Of a stretch of DNA of 64,000 nucleotides, positions 16,629 to 24,177 are shown one piece after another. Every line of letters starts with the position of its first letter. The stretch's first letter is position 1. The DNA is from Streptomyces sp. A 4/2 (lineage in GTDB: Bacteria; Actinomycetota; Actinomycetes; Streptomycetales; Streptomycetaceae). A program made the position numbers and the translations under genes. The notes under the pieces are model-generated. The model was not told where the DNA came from, did no database searches, and worked only from the letters and a program-made list of their open reading frames with translations. The stretch is taken from the NCBI RefSeq assembly GCF_940670765.1, contig NZ_CALNVW010000034.1:124001-188000 (forward strand). Reading direction: 5' to 3'.

Positions 16629-18425
16629 TCACGCCCCTGCCGTGCCGGCGGGGACGGTGTCGTCGCCGGGTGCGCGCTGTTCCGGTAGGTCGGGGGTGTC
16701 GTCCTCGTGGAATTCGAGTTGGCGTCGCCGGTTGGCGATGACGCCTTCGGGGCGGAAGCGCATGAGGAGGACGAGGGCGATGCCGAAGGCGAGGAGTTCG
16801 TACTGCCGGAGGAAGGTGAGTTTCTGGGGGATGAGGTAGAGGAAGGTGGCGCCGAGGAGGGGGCCGCCGACGGTGCCCATGCCGCCGAGGACGACGGCGG
16901 CGAGGAGGAACGCGGAGTTGGGTGGGGCTGCTCCGGCGAACTGGTAGGGGGCGGGTGTGACGCTGTAGGTCACGTGTGCGCTGACGGTGCCGGCGAGTCC
17001 GGCGAGGGTGGCGCCGAGGGCGAAGGCGATGAGTTTGGCTCGGAAGCCGTTGATGCCCATGGCGGTTGCTGCGGTTTCGTCCTCGCGGATGGCGATCCAG
17101 GAGCGGCCGATGCGGGAGTCCGCGGCGCGGTTGAAGACCACGACGACGAGTCCGGTGATGACCAGCATGAGGAGGAAGTAGTTGGCGAAGCGGCCGAGGG
17201 CGAAGCCTGCGATGTCGTGGGCTGTGCCGAGGTTGAAGCCGAAGAGGTTGAGGTCGGGGATGGAGGGGATTCCGTTGGGGCCGTTGGTGATGTCGGGTCC
17301 TGAGGAGCCGTCCATGCTGTTGACGGCGATGCGGAAGATCTCTCCGAAGCCGAGGGTGACGATGGCGAGGTAGTCGCCGCGGAGGCGGAGGGTGGGGGCG
17401 CCGATGAGGACGCCGAAGATCAGTGAGGCGGCCATTCCGGTGAGGGCGGCTGCCCAGAAGGGGAATTGGACGCCGGCGAATCTGGAGAATTCGGAGCCGG
17501 AGACGAGGGCGGCTGCGTAGGCGCCGACGCCGAGGAAGGCGACGTATCCGAGGTCGAGGAGTCCGGTGAGGCCGACGACGATGTTGAGGCCGAGGGCGAC
17601 GGTTCCGAAGACGAGGATGCTGACGCCGAGGTTGGCGTTGGCGTCCTCGGTCTGGGTGAAGGGGAAGATCGCGGCGGCGAGGAAGGCCATGGAGGTGGCG
17701 AATCCCTTGTGCCGTGCGTTGAGTTGGGAGAAGCGGTCGGTGAGTCCGGCGCTGAAGAGGGCCCAGGCGTTGAAGAGGACGAGGAGGACGAATGCGAGGA
17801 AGACCTCGGGTTGTTCGTCGGGGACGTCGATGCCGTAGGTGAAGACGGTCAGGCCGAGTGCGGTGGCGGCGGTGATGACGACGCGTTGTGCCCAGGTGGG
17901 CAGGCGCTTGGGTGCGGGGATGCCTTCGGCTTTGGCGAAGTAGTGCTTGGTGGTGGGGCCGGGGCGGGGGAGTGCGAGGGTTCCGGCGAGGGAGAGCGTG
18001 GAGCCTGCGACGGCGATCCAGCCGCCGGGGTCGACGTTGACGAGTCCGCCGAGTTCGAAGGAGATGGCGAGGACGACGTACCAGGCGGCGGCGAAGGCGG
18101 CGAGTGCGGCGAGGAACACGGGGGCGGTGGCGGCGCCGGGGTTGAGCCAGCGCAGTCCGCGGGTGTTCTGGTGGCCGAGCAGGTAGAGGAGGGTGATGAC
18201 GCCGGCGATGACGATGAGGATCTGGAGGCCGGAGGGGTTGCCGGAGTAGGTGAGGTCGTCGGCGAAGTCCGCTTTCCAGGTCCAGGAGAGGAAGGCGCTG
18301 ATGATGGTGGCGACGGCGCCGACGGCGGTGAGTGCGCGGGCGGCGGCCGGGGGGAGCGGTATCGGCGGCTGGGGCCCGGTGGGTTCGGGGCTCTTGGCGG
18401 GTTCTGTGGTGGCGTTGGTGGTCAT
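16629..18425 (-). CDS. livM: Branched-chain amino acid ABC transporter permease LivM
   Basis: 598 residues from ATG 18425; AGGG lies 10 nt upstream. It is larger than enterobacterial LivM (about 425 aa) because of an N-terminal extension carrying several extra membrane helices, usual in Streptomyces. The C-terminal half carries the conserved permease core, with G-L-T-G-L-L-D-L-G-Y-V-A-F and the coupling-helix region I-G-R-S-W-I-A-I-R-E-D-E-T-A-A-T-A-M-G. It forms the transmembrane channel with LivH. Codons end mostly in C or A, whereas plus-strand polA nearby uses G/T-ending codons. Confidence 0.91.
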   Translation of the reverse strand: MTTNATTEPAKSPEPTGPQPPIPLPPAAARALTAVGAVATIISAFLSWTWKADFADDLTYSGNPSGLQILIVIAGVITLLYLLGHQNTRGLRWLNPGAATAPVFLAALAAFAAAWYVVLAISFELGGLVNVDPGGWIAVAGSTLSLAGTLALPRPGPTTKHYFAKAEGIPAPKRLPTWAQRVVITAATALGLTVFTYGIDVPDEQPEVFLAFVLLVLFNAWALFSAGLTDRFSQLNARHKGFATSMAFLAAAIFPFTQTEDANANLGVSILVFGTVALGLNIVVGLTGLLDLGYVAFLGVGAYAAALVSGSEFSRFAGVQFPFWAAALTGMAASLIFGVLIGAPTLRLRGDYLAIVTLGFGEIFRIAVNSMDGSSGPDITNGPNGIPSIPDLNLFGFNLGTAHDIAGFALGRFANYFLLMLVITGLVVVVFNRAADSRIGRSWIAIREDETAATAMGINGFRAKLIAFALGATLAGLAGTVSAHVTYSVTPAPYQFAGAAPPNSAFLLAAVVLGGMGTVGGPLLGATFLYLIPQKLTFLRQYELLAFGIALVLLMRFRPEGVIANRRRQLEFHEDDTPDLPEQRAPGDDTVPAGTAGA

Positions 18426-18430
18426 GGTGG

Positions 18431-19363
18431 TCACGCCCTGTCCGCGACGCGTTCGCCCAGTAGACCTTGTGGTCGTAGGAGCAGTACGAGGATGAGGAGG
18501 ACGAAGGCCCAGACGGAGGACCAGGCCTGGCCGCCGAGTTGGTGCATGCCGGGTACCTGGTCGATGTAGGCGGTGGCCATGACTTCGGCGACGCCGAGGA
18601 CGAGGCCGCCGAGCATGGCGCCGTAGATGTTGCCGATGCCGCCCAGTACGGCTGCGGTGAAGGCCTTGAGTCCGGCCTGGAAGCCCATGCTGTAGTCGAC
18701 GTTGCCGATTTTGAAGCCGTAGGCGATGCCGGCGACGGCGGCGAAGAGGCCGCCGATGGCGAAGGCGATCACGATGATGCGGTTGGTGTCGATGCCCATG
18801 AGCTGGGCGGTGTCCGGGTCCTGGGCGGTGGCCTGCATGGCGCGGCCGGTGCGGGAGGTCCGGGTGAAGACGGCGAGGGCGGCCATGCAGAGCGGGGCGG
18901 CGATGATGAGGAAGAGGTCGCCGCTCTGGACGGTGACGGAGCCGAGGTGGTAGGGGCCGCCGGGGAGGGCGGGGAAGACGCGGGCGTTCTCGGCGCCGGG
19001 GTACCAGTTGAAGACGGCCTGCTGGAGGGCGAGGGAGAGGCCGATGGCGGTGATGAGTGGTGCGAGGCGTGGTGCGCCGCGTAGGGGGCGGTAGGCGAAG
19101 CGTTCGGCTCCTACGGCGACGAGTACGGCGACGAGGGCGCCGCCGATGAGCATGGCGGGCAGGGCTATCCACATGGATGTGCCGTTGGGCAGCACGTACA
19201 GGTAGATGGTGAGTGCGCCGAAGCCGCCGGTCATGAATATCTCGCCGTGGGCGAAGTTGATGAGCTGGACGATGCCGTAGACCATCGTGTATCCGATGGC
19301 TATCAGCCCGTACATCGAGCCGAGGAACAGCCCGTTGGCCAGCTGCTGCGGCAGGGAGTTCAC
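18431..19363 (-). CDS. livH: Branched-chain amino acid ABC transporter permease LivH
   Basis: 310 residues with about eight hydrophobic helices. The N-terminus M-N-S-L-P-Q-Q-L-A-N-G-L-F-L-G-S-M-Y and following Y-T-M-V-Y-G-I-V-Q-L-I-N-F-A-H-G are diagnostic for LivH. It pairs with LivM as the membrane channel. It lies between livK (104 bp upstream) and livM (5-bp gap), with the stop next to the livM start. Confidence 0.93.
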   Translation of the reverse strand: MNSLPQQLANGLFLGSMYGLIAIGYTMVYGIVQLINFAHGEIFMTGGFGALTIYLYVLPNGTSMWIALPAMLIGGALVAVLVAVGAERFAYRPLRGAPRLAPLITAIGLSLALQQAVFNWYPGAENARVFPALPGGPYHLGSVTVQSGDLFLIIAAPLCMAALAVFTRTSRTGRAMQATAQDPDTAQLMGIDTNRIIVIAFAIGGLFAAVAGIAYGFKIGNVDYSMGFQAGLKAFTAAVLGGIGNIYGAMLGGLVLGVAEVMATAYIDQVPGMHQLGGQAWSSVWAFVLLILVLLLRPQGLLGERVADRA

Positions 19364-19466
19364 CGCGTGGCCTCCATGTGGGTGGGAAGTGAGCGGGGGG
19401 AGACTGCGGGCCGCGCGGTGACGGGTGGTCCTGGCCGCGCGGCCCTGGGTGGTGCGGTGTTCCTGG

Positions 19467-20693
19467 TCAGCCGGCGGGGGTGTAGACGCCGCTCTTGACG
19501 GCCTTCCAGACGCCGTTCTTGACCTGGTAGACGGTGAGCTGCTTGTTGGTGGTGTCGCCGTACTGGTCGAATGCGACGTGGCCGGCGATGCCGTCGAAGT
19601 CGGTCTTCTGGACGGCGTCGACGATCTGCTGGCGGGCGTCGGTGGGGATCTTGCCGTCCTTCACGACGGCGCCGACGGCCTTGATGATGGCGGTGGCGGC
19701 GTCGTAGGAGTATCCGCCGTAGGTCCCGTAGTCGCCGGTGTACTTGGCGGCCTTGTACTTCGCGATGAAGTCCTTGGCGGCGGGGAGGGAGTCGACGGGG
19801 ACGCCGACGGAGGTGGCGAGGTCGCCTTCGGCTGCCTTGCCGGCGGTCTTGATGTAGGTCGGGGAGAACATGCCGTCGCCGCCCATGAGGGGGATGTTGG
19901 CGCCGGCGTCCTTGAGCTGCTTGGTGATGATCTGGGACTCGTCGTACTGGCCGCCGTAGTAGAGCATGTCGGCGCCGGAGTTCTTGATCTTGGTGACGAG
20001 GGTGGAGAAGTCCTTGTCGCCGGTGTTGACGTGGTCTTCGCCGGCGAGTTTGCCGCCTGCCTTCAGGAAGTTGGACTTGAAGAGCTTGGCGAGGCCGGCG
20101 CCGTAGGTCTGCTTGTCGTCGACGACGAAGACCTTCTTCTTCTTGAGGGTCTGGCCGGCGTACTGGGCCGCGAAGCCGCCCTGGAGGGCGTCGGTGGTGG
20201 CGGTGCGGAAGTACGTCTTGTAGGGGCGGACCTTGGAGGTCTGCCAGTTCTTGCCCTGGGTGAGTTCGGGGGCGGTGTTCGCCGGTGATATCTCGACGAG
20301 GTTGGCGGTGGCGAAGACCTGCTGCATCGTTTGTGCGACACCGGAGTTGAGGGGGCCGACGACGCCGAGGACGTTCTTGTCGGCGACGAGGGTGGAGGCG
20401 TTCTGCTGGCCGGTGGGCGGCAGGGCCTTGTCGTCGAGGGCCTTGATGGCGAACTTCACGCCGGGCACGGTGTTGTTCTTGTTGGCGTCGTCGATGGCGA
20501 CCTTGACGCCGCCCTGGATGCCGAGGCCGGTGGCGGAGTTCGCTCCGGTGAGGGGCGCGTCGACGCCGATGATGACCTCGGTCTTGCTGTCGCCGCCCTT
20601 GCTGTCCTTGTTGTCGCGTGATCCACAGGCGGTGAGTGTGAGTGCTCCGGTGGTCAGCACGGTGGTGAGTATGAGCAACGAACGGTGTCGCAC
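19467..20693 (-). CDS. livK: Branched-chain amino acid-binding lipoprotein LivK
   Basis: 408 residues from GTG 20693 with AGAGG 8 nt upstream. The signal peptide ends in the lipobox L-T-A-C, so the mature protein is lipid-anchored outside the membrane. The Peripla_BP_6 fold is recognisable from I-I-G-V-D-A-P-L-T-G, G-V-V-G-P-L-N-S-G and the linker K-T-Y-F-R-T-A-T-T-D. It captures branched-chain amino acids for LivHMGF. As first gene of the operon it is followed by a 100-bp gap before livH. Confidence 0.92.
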   Translation of the reverse strand: MRHRSLLILTTVLTTGALTLTACGSRDNKDSKGGDSKTEVIIGVDAPLTGANSATGLGIQGGVKVAIDDANKNNTVPGVKFAIKALDDKALPPTGQQNASTLVADKNVLGVVGPLNSGVAQTMQQVFATANLVEISPANTAPELTQGKNWQTSKVRPYKTYFRTATTDALQGGFAAQYAGQTLKKKKVFVVDDKQTYGAGLAKLFKSNFLKAGGKLAGEDHVNTGDKDFSTLVTKIKNSGADMLYYGGQYDESQIITKQLKDAGANIPLMGGDGMFSPTYIKTAGKAAEGDLATSVGVPVDSLPAAKDFIAKYKAAKYTGDYGTYGGYSYDAATAIIKAVGAVVKDGKIPTDARQQIVDAVQKTDFDGIAGHVAFDQYGDTTNKQLTVYQVKNGVWKAVKSGVYTPAG

Positions 20694-20713
20694 GATGTTT
20701 CCTCTCCCTGGCG

Positions 20714-20735
20714 CGTCGCCTCTGCTGAGGCGACG
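20714..20735 (-). promoter_or_regulatory. Hairpin in the livK leader
   Basis: Perfect 9-bp stem with a 4-nt loop, about 20 nt upstream of the livK start and next to its ribosome binding site. It could modulate livK expression or simply be a stable leader structure. No other known riboswitch motif is seen. Confidence 0.35.
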
Positions 20736-21232
20736 TAGGTCTCGCCGGGCCGTACTGGGGTGGTACTGAGCCGTGCTGCAGACGCGCCCGGCGGCGCGGT
20801 GACTGGCCGTGACTCTAAGCGCAGGTGGCAGAGGTGTGGGCCGGAGAGGGTCAGGATGTGACTGTCTTGTTATGCCCGGAGGGTTGAACGGCTGTCCTAC
20901 AGCGGACAGTTGGGAGGAATGCGGTCACCATCTATCTGCCCACATGATGAGAACGCGCAGTTCCGCTCAGGGGCTTGAGGCAATCTTGCTGCTGTCACCT
21001 TGTGGTGTAAGGGAGTTGGGGCGACGGCGCCCCCGGACCCGGTGGAGGTGGGGGTGCGGGGGGCGTCGCGGACCCGTGCGTTCCTTGCGTTCCTGTGACG
21101 CAGGGTGACGGCGGAGTGGTGTGGCGGTCGTCGGGAGTGACGGATTCCGCTCGCTGCCGTGGTGCGCGATGGCGTGTTCTGTACCGGTCGGGCGCTGTGC
21201 CGGGGTGGTGCGTGTGCTGTCAGGTTTCCGTG
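20736..21232. other. Intergenic region upstream of livK without a recognisable gene
   Basis: About 500 bp between livK and the thioesterase gene. Short open frames here lack coding-type third-position bias and database-like motifs. It should contain the liv promoter, but I could not identify a convincing -35/-10 pair. Confidence 0.4.
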
Positions 21233-21706
21233 TCAGCCCGTGGGGTTGCCGGGGTTGGCGTCGCGGAGGAGGCAGGTGAGGCGTGCGGTGCAGACCCGCT
21301 TGTCGTGTTCGTCGGTGATGACGATTTCGTAGGTGGCGGTGGAGCGGCCCCGGTGGACGGGGGTGGCGACTCCGGTGACGAGTCCGCTGCGGGCGCCGCG
21401 GTGGTGGGTGCAGTTGAGGTCGACGCCGACGGCGAGTTTGGCGGGGCCGCCGTGCAGCATGGCGCCGACGGAGCCGAGGGTTTCGGCGAGGACGGCGGAG
21501 GCGCCGCCGTGCAGCAGGCCGTAGGGCTGGGTGTTGCCTTCGACGGGCATGGTGCCGACGACGCGGTCGGCGGAGGCTTCGACGATGCGTACGTCCATGC
21601 GTTCGCCGAGGTGCCCGGCGGAGAAGAGTGCGACCAGGTCGACGCCGAGGGCCGCGTACTCGTCGATGACTTCCTGGGGGAAATTCACGGTGGTCTGCTC
21701 GCCCAT
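21233..21706 (-). CDS. PaaI-family hotdog thioesterase
   Basis: 157 residues from ATG 21706, with GGAG 10 nt upstream; longer upstream starts lack homology. The hotdog core is visible with N-T-Q-P-Y-G-L-L-H-G-G-A-S-A-V-L-A-E-T (catalytic H-G-G and downstream Glu) and the strand pattern V-G-V-D-L-N-C-T-H-H. Members hydrolyse aromatic or acyl-CoA thioesters. The gene stands alone between the liv operon and the molybdoenzyme gene and shows no operon partner that would name the substrate. Confidence 0.85.
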   Translation of the reverse strand: MGEQTTVNFPQEVIDEYAALGVDLVALFSAGHLGERMDVRIVEASADRVVGTMPVEGNTQPYGLLHGGASAVLAETLGSVGAMLHGGPAKLAVGVDLNCTHHRGARSGLVTGVATPVHRGRSTATYEIVITDEHDKRVCTARLTCLLRDANPGNPTG

Positions 21707-21755
21707 GGGGGTGTGGCTCCGATCGTGGTGGTGTCCGGGGCGCTTAAGCAAACGC

Positions 21756-24053
21756 TTAGGCGGGGGGAGATTGTTCCAGACGGATCACCACGGATTTGCT
21801 CACGGGGGTGTTGCTGATGTCGGCCGTGGCGTCGAGCGGGACCAGGACGTTGGTCTCCGGGTAGTACGCGGCGGCGCAGCCCCGGGCGGTGGGGTAGTGC
21901 ACGATCCGGAAGCCGGGGGCGCGTCGTTCTGCGCCGTCCTTCCATTCGCTGACGAGGTCGGCGTACGTGCCGTCGGGGAGGCCGAGTTCGCGGGCGTCGT
22001 CGGGGTTGACGAGGACGACGCGGCGACCGCCCTTGATGCCGCGGTAGCGGTCGTCGAGGCCGTAGATCGTGGTGTTGTACTGGTCGTGGGAGCGCAGTGT
22101 CTGGAGGAGCAGCCGGCCTGCGGGGAGTGTGGGGTACTCGACGGGTGCCGCGGTGAAGTTGGCTTTGCCGGTGGTGGTGGGGAAGCGGCGTTCGTCGCGG
22201 GGGGCGTGCGGGAGGGCGAAGCCGCCGGGGGCGGCGATGCGGGTGTTGAAGTTTTCGAAGCCGGGGACGACGCGGGAGATCCGGTCGCGGATCGTGGCGT
22301 AGTCCTGCTCGAATTCCTCCCAGTCGATGGTGGTGCGGTCGCCGAGGGTGGCGCGTGCCATGCGGGCGACGATGGCGGGTTCGGGGAGGAGGTGGGGGCT
22401 TGCGGGGGTGAGGTTGCCGCGGGAGGCGTGGACGAGGCCCATGGAGTCCTCGACGGTGACGAACCGGGTGGTGCTCCTGGTGCCGCGGGTGCCTGGCCGG
22501 ATGTCTTTGTCGGTGCGTCCCAGGGTGGGCAGGATCAGTGCGCGGGTGCCTGTGACGGTGTGTGAGCGGTTGAGTTTCGTCGATACGTGCACGGTGAGGG
22601 AGGCGCGGCGCATCGCTGCCTCGGTGACGTGGGTGTCGGGTGTGGCGGCGACGAAGTTGCCGCCCATGGCGAAGAAGACTTTGGCTCTGCCGTCGCGCAG
22701 GGCTTCGATGGAGCGGACGACGTCGTAGCCGTGGTGGCGGGGTGAGGTGATGCCGAATTCCTGGTCGAGGGCGTCGAGGAATGCGGGGGCGGGTCGTTCG
22801 AAGATGCCCATGGTGCGGTCGCCCTGGACGTTGGAGTGTCCGCGGACGGGGCAGACGCCGGCGCCGGTGCGGCCGATGTTGCCGCGCAGGAGGAGGAAGT
22901 TGACGACTTCGCGGATCGTGGGCACGGAGTGTTTGTGCTGGGTGAGGCCCATGGCCCAGCAGACGATGGTGCGTTTGGAGGCGAGGATCAGGGCGAGGGC
23001 CTGTTCGATGTCCGTGCGGTCGAGGCCGGTCGCGGTGAGGGTCTGGTCCCAGTCGGCGGCGCGTGCGGCGGCGGCGAACTCCTGGTAGCCGTGGGTGTGT
23101 TCGCGTACGAACAGTTCGTCGGTGGCGCCGTCGGTCTCGATGATCAGTTTGTTGAGGAGGCGGAAGAGTGCTTGGTCGCCGCCGATGCGGATCTGGAGGA
23201 AGAGGTCGTTGAGTGCTGCGCCCCGGAGCATGCCCTGGGGGGTCTGCGGGTTCTTGAAGCGTGCGAGTCCGGCTTCGGGCAGCGGGTTGATCGAGATGAT
23301 CTTGGCGCCGGCGGCTTTGGCCTTCTCCAGTGCGGAGAGCATCCGGGGGTGGTTGGTGCCGGGGTTCTGTCCGGCGACGATGATCAGGTCGGCCTGGTGC
23401 ATGTCGTCGAGGGAGACGCTGCCTTTGCCGATGCCGATGGTTTCCGACAGGGCGGTGCCGGAGGACTCGTGGCACATGTTGGAGCAGTCGGGGAGGTTGT
23501 TGGTGCCGTAGGCGCGGGCGAAGAGCTGGAGGAGGAAGGCTGCTTCGTTGCTGGTGCGGCCCGAGGTGTAGAAGAGTGCTTCGTCGGGGGAGCCGAGGGC
23601 GTTGAGCTCGTCGGCGATGAGGGTGAAGGCCTGGTCCCAGCTGACCGGTTCGTAGTGGTCGCCGCCTTCGGGGAGCAGCATGGGCTGGGTGATGCGGCCT
23701 TGTTGTCCGAGCCAGTAGCCGCTGCGTTCGGCGAGGTCGGCGACGGGGTGCGCGGCGAAGAATTCGGGGGTGACGCGGCGGAGTGTCGCTTCTTCGGCGA
23801 CGGCTTTCGCGCCGTTCTCGCAGAATTCCGCGGTGTGTCGTTTGTCGCCTTCGGGCCAGGCGCAGCCGGGGCAGTCGAAGCCGTCCTTCTGGTTGACCTT
23901 GAGGAGTGTCCTGGCGGTGCGCACGACGCCCATCTGCTGTTGGGCGATCTGCAGGGTGTGGGCGATGGCGGGGATTCCGGCGGCGGCGTGTTTGGGGGGC
24001 GCGACCTGCGGTGCGTCCTGGACCGGGTCACCTGCGGGCGGCTTGGCAGCCAT
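21756..24053 (-). CDS. FdhF/YdeP-family molybdopterin oxidoreductase
   Basis: 765 residues from ATG 24053, GGGGAG 5 nt upstream. The N-terminus carries D-C-P-G-C-A-W-P-E, the hallmark of the YdeP subgroup, and the middle has S-G-R-T-S-N-E-A and C-S-N-M-C-H-E-S-S-G, where a Cys or Ser contacts the Mo-bis-MGD cofactor. The C-terminal molydop_binding domain includes R-S-H-D-Q-Y-N-T-T-I-Y-G. Homologues are called formate dehydrogenase-like but are linked in E. coli to acid resistance and their substrate is uncertain. No electron-transfer subunit is adjacent. The gene is divergent from polA. Confidence 0.9.
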   Translation of the reverse strand: MAAKPPAGDPVQDAPQVAPPKHAAAGIPAIAHTLQIAQQQMGVVRTARTLLKVNQKDGFDCPGCAWPEGDKRHTAEFCENGAKAVAEEATLRRVTPEFFAAHPVADLAERSGYWLGQQGRITQPMLLPEGGDHYEPVSWDQAFTLIADELNALGSPDEALFYTSGRTSNEAAFLLQLFARAYGTNNLPDCSNMCHESSGTALSETIGIGKGSVSLDDMHQADLIIVAGQNPGTNHPRMLSALEKAKAAGAKIISINPLPEAGLARFKNPQTPQGMLRGAALNDLFLQIRIGGDQALFRLLNKLIIETDGATDELFVREHTHGYQEFAAAARAADWDQTLTATGLDRTDIEQALALILASKRTIVCWAMGLTQHKHSVPTIREVVNFLLLRGNIGRTGAGVCPVRGHSNVQGDRTMGIFERPAPAFLDALDQEFGITSPRHHGYDVVRSIEALRDGRAKVFFAMGGNFVAATPDTHVTEAAMRRASLTVHVSTKLNRSHTVTGTRALILPTLGRTDKDIRPGTRGTRSTTRFVTVEDSMGLVHASRGNLTPASPHLLPEPAIVARMARATLGDRTTIDWEEFEQDYATIRDRISRVVPGFENFNTRIAAPGGFALPHAPRDERRFPTTTGKANFTAAPVEYPTLPAGRLLLQTLRSHDQYNTTIYGLDDRYRGIKGGRRVVLVNPDDARELGLPDGTYADLVSEWKDGAERRAPGFRIVHYPTARGCAAAYYPETNVLVPLDATADISNTPVSKSVVIRLEQSPPA

Positions 24054-24177
24054 GGCGCTCCCCTTCGAACGGGCGGATCTGGCGTACGTGACCGATCCTG
24101 TCACGCGGCACCGACAGGTGCTCCGGGGAGGTGTGCGGAGGTCTGGATTGTCAGTGCTCCGTGGCAGGATCGCTTCC